Part shown: positions 7,536 to 16,042 of the stretch, piece by piece
How the letters are laid out: each line of letters starts with the position of its first letter
How positions within the stretch are numbered: the stretch's first letter is position 1
Origin: an uncultured Eubacteriales bacterium
Lineage (GTDB): Bacteria > Bacillota > Clostridia > Tissierellales > Peptoniphilaceae
Reading direction: 5' to 3'
Assembly (NCBI GenBank): GCA_900539725.1
Contig: UQDI01000010.1
Coordinates: 1-61,435 of the forward strand
DNA length: 61,435 bases
Position numbers and translations under genes: made by a program
Notes under the pieces: model-generated
The model's input: the letters and a program-made list of their open reading frames with translations, nothing else
Told to the model about the DNA's origin: nothing
Database searches by the model: none

Positions 7536-8789
7536 ATGAAGAAGAAAATTTCACTGTTATTAGCAATACTTATGCTTGTAACATTAATCCCAACAGCATT
7601 TGCTGAATCAAAAACAGTAGATGCAGTAAAAAACACTAAAAAGGTGACACTTGACGGAGAAGAAGTCATGGTCGGCGCATACGATGTAGAAGGCTATAAC
7701 TACCTAAAACTTAGGGACGTAGCAGCTATACTTAACGGCAAGAAATGTCAATTCAGCGTTGGCTACGATGAACCAACAAAACTAATTTCAGTTGAATTAG
7801 TAAAAGGCTATGAAAAAGTAGAAGGCGATTTAGCTGAAATTAAAGACGAAAAAGCAAAAGCCATTATCCGCGTGATCAAAATACTTGTTAATGGTGAAGA
7901 AAAAGAAGTAAAGACAGCTCTAATTAATGAAAACAACTACATGCAATTAAGAGACCTTGGTGCACTTGTAGGACTTGGCGTTGGCTATGATAAAGTTAAC
8001 AAAGTTATCATGTTAAAGAGCGATGTTGAAGCAAAAGAAGAAAAGCCAGAAGAAGATAAAAAAGATGAAAAGAAAGAAGATAAAGAAAAAAAATTCTCTA
8101 AAGAAGATAATGCTATTTTTGACCTTATGATAGCTCAAAACAATACTTCTATTAATAGATATAATGGTTATGATCAAGTACCACTAACTGATGATAATCC
8201 GATGGCAACTATTGTAAATATGTCTATACTTTATGGAGCTAGAATATATACTGAAGGCGCAAAGATTGAAAAGAACATTGAAGATGTTGATGGATTTAGA
8301 ACTCACATAATAAAATTTACTTACCCAGGTGGTGGAGTTAGTATAATGAAGACTGTTCCTGCTGAAGAAGAAGGAAAGCTTCAATTCGTGGATAGTGTAG
8401 AAGTTGGACCAGTTATTAGATTTATAGATGAAGAAAAAGATATTAGAAATATGTCTAAAGAAGAACTACAAGAAAAATTCACTAAGGTTCATGATGCTTT
8501 AGCAGACAAAGATTATAAGAAGGCTAGTGAAATTTTAAGAGAGTTGAATTATGATGCTAGCGAAGAAATGGTAAAAGAAATAGCAGAAAGAAAAATTGCT
8601 GATGCTAAAAGATTTGGCGGAGAAATCTTCTCTAAGGACTATGAAGTAAACTATGTTGCTTCAGAAATTGATAATGGAAAATATAATATGATTATATTTA
8701 GATACAAAAATGGTATGGTATTTAGATTTGATGTATATCCACCATTAATTAAGGGTTTTGCTAGTGTAGTATTAGTACCACATAATTAA
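7536..8789 (+). CDS. Secreted copper amine oxidase N-terminal-like (stalk) domain protein 2
   Basis: A 417-residue paralogue of the preceding gene. The ATG at 7536 is chosen because GAGGAGGAG lies 7-15 bases upstream and the signal peptide then matches copy 1 exactly. A TTG at 7518 in the same frame would fall inside the ribosome-binding region. The order is the same: signal peptide, two stalk repeats, a shorter Glu/Lys linker, and a C-terminal domain. The C-terminal domain shares only scattered residues with copy 1 (for example ADKDY.KA and FKDY/FSKDY). The contrast between conserved front and divergent back suggests gene conversion of the 5' half or diversifying selection on the 3' half. 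Confidence 0.85.
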   Translation: MKKKISLLLAILMLVTLIPTAFAESKTVDAVKNTKKVTLDGEEVMVGAYDVEGYNYLKLRDVAAILNGKKCQFSVGYDEPTKLISVELVKGYEKVEGDLAEIKDEKAKAIIRVIKILVNGEEKEVKTALINENNYMQLRDLGALVGLGVGYDKVNKVIMLKSDVEAKEEKPEEDKKDEKKEDKEKKFSKEDNAIFDLMIAQNNTSINRYNGYDQVPLTDDNPMATIVNMSILYGARIYTEGAKIEKNIEDVDGFRTHIIKFTYPGGGVSIMKTVPAEEEGKLQFVDSVEVGPVIRFIDEEKDIRNMSKEELQEKFTKVHDALADKDYKKASEILRELNYDASEEMVKEIAERKIADAKRFGGEIFSKDYEVNYVASEIDNGKYNMIIFRYKNGMVFRFDVYPPLIKGFASVVLVPHN

Positions 8790-8801
8790 ATCAAAAAAAT
8801 T

Positions 8802-8823
8802 GGGAGCGAAAGCTCCCTTTTTT
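8802..8823 (+). terminator. Terminator after stalk protein 2
   Basis: GGGAGC-GAAA-GCTCCC and six T, the same as after copy 1. Confidence 0.95.
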
Positions 8824-8857
8824 AATGCTATTATCTTAAAACTATAATCAAATTGAA

Positions 8858-8967
8858 TTTTGCGAAATATTTTGATGAATAAGGCGAAGTACAGTGAGTG
8901 AGCGACTGAGCTGTACAAGTGGGTACGCGGAAGGAACGAGCGAGCGAAACAAGCCGCATTCGCAAAA
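8858..8967. repeat. Folded GC-richer intergenic element
   Basis: Outer arms TTTTGCGAA (8858-8866) and TTCGCAAAA (8959-8967) enclose GTACAG (8889-8894)/CTGTAC (8911-8916) and GCGG (8927-8930)/CCGC (8953-8956). It lies between convergent genes and is richer in G+C than its surroundings. It may be a small non-autonomous repeat element. Confidence 0.5.
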
Positions 8968-8978
8968 TAGACGCAAAA

Positions 8979-9599
8979 TTACTTAATCCAAGTCTCTTCC
9001 ATATCCTTCACTATTTCAAAAAAGTCATCGCCTGGATAAACTATATGCTTAATCCATTCTTCTTTAATTTGCCAAAGATTTGCCTGAACGACGAACTCGC
9101 TTCTATCTGTTATCTCGAAGATCCTCTCCCAGCTATTTACAATTGTCTCTCTTATATCGTCATACATCTCATCATATTTTCTATCAAATATATTAAAGCT
9201 GTGGTCCGCGCCGCATGACTTGAGCTCTTTTTCAAAGCGTTTCGCGTCGTCCGCATCAAGTGGCACGTACTGATTATTTAAAACGAGGTCCCACTTAGCT
9301 CCATCGAAGTAGATGACTTCGCTCTTCGGCACTGTCAGAGCATAAACGACTTCTTTGTGAATGGGTTTGAGGCAGTTCTCTTTCGAGACGCTGCACCAAA
9401 TTGGGTAGCTGATCTCGTCTGGCTTAGCGACTATTTGCAAAGCCATCTTCACGAAGTAATCATATTTTTCCAAGAAGAAGTCCGATATGTCTTTCATATG
9501 CAAGCCGACGTAGAGCCTTTTGTTTTGTATGACGCCTTTATTTTTTAATTCGTATAAGCTATTCTCATGTTGTCTTGTGTAAAGATTAACGTATTCCAT
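8979..9599 (-). CDS. DUF3841 domain-containing protein
   Basis: A 206-residue soluble protein on the minus strand, with pattern MEYVNLYTRQHENSLYELKNKG...YVGLHMKDISDFFLEKYDYFV and a C-terminal IKEEWIKHIVYP. This matches the DUF3841 family as I know it. No enzymatic motif is evident. ATG 9599 is preferred because AGGTGA lies just upstream; a GTG three codons earlier is possible. It is one of the few minus-strand genes here and converges on the stalk-protein operon. Confidence 0.7.
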   Translation of the reverse strand: MEYVNLYTRQHENSLYELKNKGVIQNKRLYVGLHMKDISDFFLEKYDYFVKMALQIVAKPDEISYPIWCSVSKENCLKPIHKEVVYALTVPKSEVIYFDGAKWDLVLNNQYVPLDADDAKRFEKELKSCGADHSFNIFDRKYDEMYDDIRETIVNSWERIFEITDRSEFVVQANLWQIKEEWIKHIVYPGDDFFEIVKDMEETWIK

Positions 9600-9651
9600 G
9601 TTTATCACCTAAGTATTTATACCCAATATTTCGATTTTGGAATTTTAATCC

Positions 9652-9680
9652 TTGACTATAAATAATTTCTATGATATAAT
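9652..9680 (+). promoter_or_regulatory. hut operon promoter
   Basis: TTGACT (9652-9657), 17 bp, TATAAT (9675-9680). Transcription should start near 9687, giving a leader of about 130 nt before hutH that contains a small ORF and a terminator. Confidence 0.75.
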
Positions 9681-9702
9681 AATTACGGATGAGGTGAGGG
9701 GT

Positions 9703-9756
9703 ATGATGTACATACATTTTAGTTTTATTGCTCACAATTTTAATAATAATAGATAA
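9703..9756 (+). CDS. Candidate hut leader peptide (17 codons)
   Basis: ATG ATG ... TAA encodes MMYIHFSFIAHNFNNNR. The ribosome-binding region GAGGTGAGGGG (9691-9701) is very strong. The ORF lies between the hut promoter and an intrinsic terminator whose stem starts two bases after the stop codon. A ribosome held at this stop would cover the 5' arm of the terminator and let RNA polymerase through to hutH. It contains two His codons, far fewer than classic his leaders, so a nascent-chain (TnaC-like) sensing mode is more plausible than codon starvation. The arrangement is visible; the regulation is inference. Confidence 0.5.
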   Translation: MMYIHFSFIAHNFNNNR

Positions 9757-9757
9757 G

Positions 9758-9782
9758 AGGAACGCCACGTGCGTTCCTTTTT
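9758..9782 (+). terminator. Attenuator-like terminator in the hut leader
   Basis: GGAACGC (9759-9765), loop CACGT, GCGTTCC (9771-9777), then five T. It follows the only visible hut promoter and precedes hutH by about 40 bp. The gene upstream is on the opposite strand, so it cannot simply end an earlier + strand gene. Confidence 0.75.
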
Positions 9783-9820
9783 ACTTTATCAGAGTACTAA
9801 CTTAGTAAAAGGAGGATATT

Positions 9821-11350
9821 ATGGACAAGATCGTTATCAATGGAAATGACCTTACTATCGAAGACGTTGTAAAGGTAGCAAGATGTCACGCAGAGGTTGA
9901 AATCTCTAAGAATGCAAAGGACAGAATCATTGCATCAAGAAAACTTGTTGACAAGTTTGTTGAAGAAGAAAGGGTTATCTACGGAATCACAACTGGTTTC
10001 GGAAAATTTTCTGAAGTACATATCTCTAAGGATATGACTAAAAATTTACAAAAGAATTTAATTATGTCTCACTCATGTGGTGTTGGCGAATTATTTGACG
10101 AAGACATCGTTAGAGCCATCATCTTATTAAGAGCTAACTCTTTATCAAAGGGTTATTCTGGTGCAAGACTTGAAACTATCGAAACACTAGTTGCTATGCT
10201 AAACAAGGGTGTTACACCATGTATACCACAAAAGGGTTCACTAGGTGCATCTGGTGACTTAGCTCCACTTGCTCACATGGTTTTACCTATGCTTGGTCTA
10301 GGTGAAGCTTTCTATGAAGGCAAGAAGATGACTGGTAAGGAAGCTATGGACAAGGCTGGCATTCAAACTATTGAATTAACTAGCAAGGAAGGTCTAGCTC
10401 TTATCAATGGTACTCAAGTACTAACTGCTGTTGGTACATTAACTTTATATGATGCTATGAAGCTTGCAAAATTAGCTGACGTCGCTACATCTCTTACAAT
10501 GGAAGCCATGGGCGGCATTATTGATGCATTTGATGAAAGAATCGCTGACGTTAGAAAGCATCAAGGCATGTATGACACTTCATATAATGTAAGAGCTATA
10601 CTTGAAGGATCAAAGAACATCACTCGCCAAGGCGACTTAAGAGTACAAGATGCTTACTCACTAAGATGTGTTCCACAAATTCACTGCGCATCAAAGGATA
10701 CATTCAATTTTGTAAAGAATAAAGTTGATATCGAAATCAACTCTGTTACTGACAACCCAATCATCTTCCCTGATGATGAAGCAGTTATCAGTGCTGGTAA
10801 CTTCCACGGCGAACCAATGGCTCTACCATTTGACTTTTTAGGCATTGGTATTAGCGAAATAGCTAACGTATCCGAAAGAAGACTTGAAAGACTAGTAAAC
10901 CCAGCATTATCAGAAGGTCTACCAGCTTTCTTAGTTAAGGAAGGCGGAGTAAACTCTGGCTACATGATAGTTCAATACGCTGCTGCAGCTCTTGTTAGTG
11001 AAAACAAGGTTTTAGCTCATCCAGCAAGTGTTGACTCAATCCCAAGTTCAGCTAACCAAGAAGACTTAGTATCTATGGGTACTATAGCTGCTAGAAAGGC
11101 TAGAGAAATATATCTAAACGCAAGAAAAGTAGTAGCTATGGAAATGTTTGCTGCATGCCAAGCTATTGACATAAGAGGAGACAAGGGTCTTGGCAAGGGT
11201 ACTAAGGCTGCTTACGACGAAGTAAGAAAAGTAATAGACTACATCGACAAAGACAAGGTTATGTACTTTGAAATCAATAAAGCTGAAGAATTATTAGCTG
11301 ATGACAAGGTTCTTAACGCTGTTGAAGAAGCTGTAGGAGCACTTAAATAG
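9821..11350 (+). CDS. hutH: Histidine ammonia-lyase
   Basis: A 509-residue cytoplasmic enzyme converting L-histidine to trans-urocanate and ammonia. GSLGASGDLAPL carries Ala143-Ser144-Gly145, the triad that cyclises into the MIO electrophile. The numbering is one off from the Pseudomonas enzyme, and the length matches HutH. The ribosome-binding site is AAAGGAGG. First gene of hutH-hutU-hutI, behind a promoter, leader ORF and terminator that suggest conditional expression. Confidence 0.97.
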   Translation: MDKIVINGNDLTIEDVVKVARCHAEVEISKNAKDRIIASRKLVDKFVEEERVIYGITTGFGKFSEVHISKDMTKNLQKNLIMSHSCGVGELFDEDIVRAIILLRANSLSKGYSGARLETIETLVAMLNKGVTPCIPQKGSLGASGDLAPLAHMVLPMLGLGEAFYEGKKMTGKEAMDKAGIQTIELTSKEGLALINGTQVLTAVGTLTLYDAMKLAKLADVATSLTMEAMGGIIDAFDERIADVRKHQGMYDTSYNVRAILEGSKNITRQGDLRVQDAYSLRCVPQIHCASKDTFNFVKNKVDIEINSVTDNPIIFPDDEAVISAGNFHGEPMALPFDFLGIGISEIANVSERRLERLVNPALSEGLPAFLVKEGGVNSGYMIVQYAAAALVSENKVLAHPASVDSIPSSANQEDLVSMGTIAARKAREIYLNARKVVAMEMFAACQAIDIRGDKGLGKGTKAAYDEVRKVIDYIDKDKVMYFEINKAEELLADDKVLNAVEEAVGALK

Positions 11351-11372
11351 ATATTAAGTAAGGAGGTTACTT

Positions 11373-13412
11373 ATGAAATTTGATGTTAAAGATGCTATGA
11401 CAATCAAGCTTGATCCAGTTTTACCTGAAATGCATAAGATTGATCCAAAGGTTAGAAGAGCACCAGTTAGAGACTTAACTCTATCAAAGCATGAGATTGA
11501 GCTAGCTTTAAGGAATGCACTTAGATACATTCCAGAAGAATTACACGAAGAATTAGCTCCAGAATTTATGGAAGAGCTAATGACTAGAGGAAGAATTTAT
11601 GGTTACAGATTTAGACCTGAGGGCAATATCAAGGCTAAATCCATTGACGAATACAAGGGTAAATGCATCGAAGGTAAGGCAATACAACTAATGATTGACA
11701 ACAACCTTGACTTTGACGTAGCACTATATCCATATGAACTTGTTACTTACGGTGAAACAGGACAAGTTATGCAAAACTGGATGCAATACAGACTAGTTAT
11801 GAAGTACCTAGAAAATCTAACTGATGAACAAACATTAGTTATGGAATCAGGTCACCCACTAGGCTTATTCAGAAGCCATAAGACTTCACCAAGAGTTATA
11901 ATCACAAACTCATTAATGATAGGCGAGTTCGACGATCAAAAACATTGGCACAAAGCAGTTGCTATGGGCGTTGCAAACTACGGACAAATGACTGCTGGCG
12001 GCTGGATGTACATTGGACCACAAGGTATAGTTCACGGCACATACAATACAGTTCTTAACGCTGCTCGTTTAAAATTAGGTGTTCCACACGATGGCGACTT
12101 AAGAGGCCACATCTTCATTTCATCAGGTTTAGGCGGAATGAGTGGTGCTCAAGGTAAAGCAGCTAAAATTGCGAACGGTGTTGGCGTTATCGCTGAAGTT
12201 GATATCTCAAGAATCAATACAAGACTTGAACAAGGCTGGATAGATGAATGTTCAGACGACCTTGACCAAGTATTCAAATGGGCTAACGAAGCAAAAGAAA
12301 GCAAAACTCCTAGAGCAATCGCTTACCATGGCAATATCGTAGACCTACTAGAATACTGCGTTAAAAACAATGTTCATGTAGAACTACTTTCTGACCAAAC
12401 ATCATGCCACGCTCAATACGACGGCGGCTATTGCCCACAAGGCTTAACATTTGAAGAAAGAACAAAGATGCTTGCTGAAGACAAAGAAGGCTTCTGCAAA
12501 TTAGTTGATAAAACATTAAAGCATCACTTTGAATTAATTAAAACATTAGTAGATAGAGGAACATATTTCTTTGACTATGGTAACTCCTTCATGAAATCAG
12601 TTTTCGATGCAGGCGTTAAGGAAATAGCTAAGAACGGCGTTGACGAATCAGAAGGATTCATCTTCCCAAGCTATGTTGAAGATATCATGGGACCAATGCT
12701 ATTTGACTATGGTTACGGACCATTCAGATGGGTTTGCTTATCAAATAAGGAAGAAGACCTAATTAAGACTGACCACGCAGCTATGGAATGCATAGACAAG
12801 GACAGAAGAGGCCAAGACCTTGATAACTACATCTGGATAAGAGATGCTGAAAAGAACCAATTAGTAGTTGGCTCACAAGCAAGAATTTTATATCAAGACG
12901 AAATCGGTAGATTAAAGATTGCTCTTAAGTTCAACGACATGGTTAGAAAGGGCGAAGTAGGCCCAATCATGCTAGGCCGTGACCACCACGACGTATCAGG
13001 AACTGACTCACCATTTAGAGAAACATCAAACATCAAAGACGGCTCAAACATCATGGCAGACATGGCTACACAATGCTTTGCAGGTAACTGCGCAAGAGGT
13101 ATGTCCATGGTAGCTCTACACAATGGCGGCGGCGTTGGTATAGGTAAATCAATCAACGGCGGCTTCGGTATGGTTCTGGACGGATCAGACAGAGTAGATA
13201 CTATCTTAAAGGCAGCAATGCCATGGGACGTTATGAGCGGTGTAGCAAGAAGAAGTTGGGCTAGAAACGACCACTCAATCGAAACAGCAATTCAATATAA
13301 CAAGGATCACAAAGACACTGACCACATTACTATTCCTTATCTAGTAGACGACAAGATTATAGAAAAAGAAATGGCAAAGGTGGATGAATATGAAGCAAAG
13401 CGTCATAATTAA
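11373..13412 (+). CDS. hutU: Urocanate hydratase
   Basis: A 679-residue cytoplasmic NAD-dependent enzyme that hydrates urocanate to 4-imidazolone-5-propanoate. It belongs to the longer urocanase form; the Pseudomonas type is about 555 residues. Visible signatures include SGLGGMSGAQGKAAKIA (nucleotide binding) and the well-conserved region GRDHHDVSGTDSPFRETSNI. AAGGAGG precedes the start. It lies 22 bp after hutH and overlaps the next gene, so it is co-transcribed and probably translationally coupled to hutI. Confidence 0.96.
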   Translation: MKFDVKDAMTIKLDPVLPEMHKIDPKVRRAPVRDLTLSKHEIELALRNALRYIPEELHEELAPEFMEELMTRGRIYGYRFRPEGNIKAKSIDEYKGKCIEGKAIQLMIDNNLDFDVALYPYELVTYGETGQVMQNWMQYRLVMKYLENLTDEQTLVMESGHPLGLFRSHKTSPRVIITNSLMIGEFDDQKHWHKAVAMGVANYGQMTAGGWMYIGPQGIVHGTYNTVLNAARLKLGVPHDGDLRGHIFISSGLGGMSGAQGKAAKIANGVGVIAEVDISRINTRLEQGWIDECSDDLDQVFKWANEAKESKTPRAIAYHGNIVDLLEYCVKNNVHVELLSDQTSCHAQYDGGYCPQGLTFEERTKMLAEDKEGFCKLVDKTLKHHFELIKTLVDRGTYFFDYGNSFMKSVFDAGVKEIAKNGVDESEGFIFPSYVEDIMGPMLFDYGYGPFRWVCLSNKEEDLIKTDHAAMECIDKDRRGQDLDNYIWIRDAEKNQLVVGSQARILYQDEIGRLKIALKFNDMVRKGEVGPIMLGRDHHDVSGTDSPFRETSNIKDGSNIMADMATQCFAGNCARGMSMVALHNGGGVGIGKSINGGFGMVLDGSDRVDTILKAAMPWDVMSGVARRSWARNDHSIETAIQYNKDHKDTDHITIPYLVDDKIIEKEMAKVDEYEAKRHN

Positions 13413-14652
13413 AAATATAGCTTCGCTACTTGCAACAAAGGCTCATGGCACAGTCAGAGCCGGTAAAGCACAAGGCGAAGTAGAAATAATCAAAAACGCA
13501 TATATAATAACTGAAGACGACAAGATAAAAGCCTTGGGTACTATGGATGAGTACAAGGCTATGAACATAGATGAGAGCAAGAGTACAGTCATCGACGCGA
13601 CAGGTAAATTAGTTACACCAGGCCTTGTAGACTCACATACACACCTTGTTCATGGGGGCTCGAGAGAAAATGAGCTCTCCATGAAACTTCATGGCAAGAC
13701 ATACATGGACATAATGAACGCGGGTGGCGGTATACACGCTACACAAAGGCATACTAAAGAAGCAAGCTTCGAAGAGCTTTATGAAAAGGCGAAAAAATCA
13801 CTAGACATCATGCTAAGCTATGGCGTTACAACAGTTGAAGCCAAATCAGGCTATGGCATAGAAGACTTCGATACAGAGCTAAAGCAATTAGAAGTAGTGA
13901 AAAAATTAAACGAAACACACCCAATCGATTTAGTATCAACATTCATGCCGTGTCATGCAATGCCAGATGAGTACAAAAATGACAGAGAAGCCTTTATTAA
14001 TAAGGTTATCAATGAATACAATCCAAAAGTTATGGAAAAGGGCCTCGCAGAATTTGCTGACATCTTCTGTGAAGACGGTGTTTATACTATAGACGAGTCA
14101 AGAAGAGTTTTAAAAGCCTCAAGAGATGCTGGCTTTAAGCTTAAGATACACGCAGACGAACTAATTAGCTTCGGTGGAGCTGAACTAAGCGCTGAACTAA
14201 AATGCGTTTCAGCAGATCACTTGATAGGCGCTTCAGATGAAGGCATCAAGGCCATGGCAGCTAATGGAGTCGTAGCAAACGTACTTCCAGCAACAGCATT
14301 TAACCTAAACACAGGCAAATACGCAAGAGCTAGAAAGATGATAGAAGAAGGCTGCCCAGTAAGTATCTCAACAGACTACAATCCTGGCTCATGCCCATCT
14401 GAAAACATTCAACTAGCTATGCAAATAGCCTCAATCAAAATGAGAATGACAGCAGAAGAAGTATTCAACGCAGCAACTATAAACGCTGCAGCAAGCGTAC
14501 TTAGAACGGAATCCATAGGTTCGCTTGAAGTAGGTAAGAAGGCCGACATCGCCATCTTTAATTGTGAAAATATTGATTACTTCGTATATCACTTCGGTAT
14601 AAACCACACTTATAAAGTGATTAAGAGCGGAAAAATAGTTTATGGCGCTTAA
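13390..14652 (+). CDS. hutI: Imidazolonepropionase
   Basis: A 420-residue amidohydrolase-superfamily metalloenzyme that opens 4-imidazolone-5-propanoate to N-formimino-L-glutamate. Metal ligands are visible as HTHLVHGG near residue 80, the IHADE segment and the TDYNPGS segment. ATG 13390 is chosen because AGGTGG ends six bases upstream; ATG 13384 is too close to it. The gene overlaps hutU by 23 bases. The next pathway step (HutG, HutF or glutamate formiminotransferase) is not encoded in this window. Confidence 0.95.
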   Translation: MKQSVIIKNIASLLATKAHGTVRAGKAQGEVEIIKNAYIITEDDKIKALGTMDEYKAMNIDESKSTVIDATGKLVTPGLVDSHTHLVHGGSRENELSMKLHGKTYMDIMNAGGGIHATQRHTKEASFEELYEKAKKSLDIMLSYGVTTVEAKSGYGIEDFDTELKQLEVVKKLNETHPIDLVSTFMPCHAMPDEYKNDREAFINKVINEYNPKVMEKGLAEFADIFCEDGVYTIDESRRVLKASRDAGFKLKIHADELISFGGAELSAELKCVSADHLIGASDEGIKAMAANGVVANVLPATAFNLNTGKYARARKMIEEGCPVSISTDYNPGSCPSENIQLAMQIASIKMRMTAEEVFNAATINAAASVLRTESIGSLEVGKKADIAIFNCENIDYFVYHFGINHTYKVIKSGKIVYGA

Positions 14653-15280
14653 ATCATTTAGAGTATTAATAGTTGGCGGTTCAGATATATACGCCCTAGG
14701 CGTAGATGCTTCTCTATCAGCTTTTAACGATATGCATGTCGTTGAGAGCTTTAGAGATGCATCTGATGCTCAAGACTACTTAACAAGGAAGAGCGTAGAC
14801 TTTGTTATATACGTCGATGATGAGCTGGATGAAAGTAAAAGGATAGTCGATCTACAAAGACTAGCCTTTAAGGACAGGCGCTACAGAATACTCTTTATGA
14901 CAAACAGACCAAGCCTCGAGATGATTATCTCACCAAAAGACTTTCACCTAGACGGCATCATGGACAAAGAGCTTAAAAGAGATGAACTTAGAAAGGCACT
15001 TCTTGACATGAGAAAAGGGGTAGTAGTCGTGTCGAAGAAAAAGAACTTCAGCGTTAAGACGGAACAAAAATTGGGGGATTTTTTGGACCGTAAGGAGCTC
15101 TACGACACACTAAGCTCACGTGAGAAGCAAATCCTACTAAGCATCAAAGAGGGCTTAAGCAACCAAGAGATAGCCGACAGGTTTTACATCACTTTATCGA
15201 CTACCAAAACGCATACGAGAAATTTGTATAAAAAGTTGGGGGTTAAGTCACGGTCCCAGGCTATTAAGTTTTTGAATTAA
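14642..15280 (+). CDS. LuxR/NarL-type regulator with atypical receiver
   Basis: A 212-residue protein. The C-terminal 60 residues are a clear LuxR helix-turn-helix (LSSREKQILLSIKEGLSNQEI...TTKTHTRNLYKKLGV). The N-terminal domain resembles a response-regulator receiver. However, the acidic pair that binds Mg2+ is replaced by VGGSD, and the phospho-acceptor region reads DFVIYVDDEL. The usual lysine is present (IMDKEL). No sensor kinase is adjacent. The start overlaps hutI by 11 bases, so it belongs to the hut operon. It may control hut or the peptide importer without phosphorylation; that role is inference. Confidence 0.85.
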   Translation: MALKSFRVLIVGGSDIYALGVDASLSAFNDMHVVESFRDASDAQDYLTRKSVDFVIYVDDELDESKRIVDLQRLAFKDRRYRILFMTNRPSLEMIISPKDFHLDGIMDKELKRDELRKALLDMRKGVVVVSKKKNFSVKTEQKLGDFLDRKELYDTLSSREKQILLSIKEGLSNQEIADRFYITLSTTKTHTRNLYKKLGVKSRSQAIKFLN

Positions 15281-15402
15281 ATTTCGAATTAAAATGGCGG
15301 CCTAGGCTCGTTCGCTTTTCGGCAATGCTCGAGTATGCCAATACACTGCGCTTGCCTCAAAGCTCCACATCGCCTATTCCATCCATTTTCTCTTCGAAAT
15401 TT

Positions 15403-15591
15403 GTGAATAAAGTTAAACGGATCTAATAAATTAGCGAATAAAGATAAATGATATTTTTCGGAGATGTTTGAGAACATTCTCGCTTGCTCTGCAAAACTTG
15501 TGAATAAAGATAAACAGATCTAATAAATTAGCGAATATAGATAAATTTATCTAATAAATTAGCGAGTAAAGTTAAATTGATTAATTAATTA
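15403..15591. repeat. 31-bp imperfect tandem repeats
   Basis: Units begin G(T/C)GAATAAAG(A/T)TAAA and end ATCTAATAAATTA: 15403-15433, 15500-15530, 15531-15561 and the more diverged 15562-15591, with a partial copy from 15434. A related block (CTCTTCGAAATTTGTG plus ATAAAGTTAA) recurs near 21937-21965, downstream of the opp operon. Function unknown. Confidence 0.7.
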
Positions 15592-15653
15592 ACAAATAAA
15601 ATAATTTGATCTTAGCAATTGATTAAGAATGATAAATTAATCTTAAACAATAT

Positions 15654-15694
15654 TTTACGCAAAGTACTATATGAGCGGAAAAACTTTGCGTAAA
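15654..15694. repeat. 12-bp inverted repeat
   Basis: TTTACGCAAAGT (15654-15665) and ACTTTGCGTAAA (15683-15694) form a perfect dyad around 17 nt. It could be an operator or a structured RNA element ahead of the terminator at 15719. Confidence 0.6.
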
Positions 15695-15718
15695 GTCATT
15701 TTAAACTTCTTTTTTTAG

Positions 15719-15750
15719 GATGCACCTATATATATGGGTGCATCTTTTTT
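15719..15750 (+). terminator. Strong intrinsic terminator
   Basis: GATGCACC (15719-15726) pairs with GGTGCATC (15737-15744), followed by six T. It ends either the hut operon (440 bp upstream) or an unrecognised non-coding RNA. Confidence 0.85.
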
Positions 15751-15846
15751 GCGTGTAAAACCATTTTTATGTAAATGGATTTGCGTACAGAACGACTTTT
15801 GTGAATATGCATTTGAGCCCATTACTATTAAAATAGTTTAGCTACC

Positions 15847-15954
15847 GCTCGTCATATGCCTAAAGTCCGACATACGCCTAATGCTCGTCATATGCCTAAC
15901 GCCCGTCATGTGCCTAACGCTCGTCATATGTCAAACGCCCGTCATATGTTATGC
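15847..15954. repeat. Six 18-bp tandem repeats
   Basis: Exactly six 18-bp units related to GCTCGTCATATGCCTAAC, starting at 15847, 15865, 15883, 15901, 15919 and 15937. Each contains CATATG or a variant. The same family occurs inverted with the same 18-bp period at 56341-56392. Confidence 0.8.
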
Positions 15955-16042
15955 TATTGGCATGGCGAGAGCATTTCCATTAGCATAAGTATTTCTGTTT
16001 TCGAAAAAATTCATACCAAAGGGGTATTTTTTATTAAAACTC

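Larger units (their letters stand above)
15281..16042. other. Repeat-rich intergenic region between hut and opp
   Basis: About 760 bp without a supported gene. It holds a GC-richer stretch (15294-15390), 31-bp tandem repeats (15403-15591), a 12-bp inverted repeat (15654-15665/15683-15694), a strong terminator (15719-15750) and six 18-bp tandem units (15847-15954). A 67-codon frame at 15856 simply translates the 18-bp repeats and lacks a ribosome-binding site. Confidence 0.7.
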
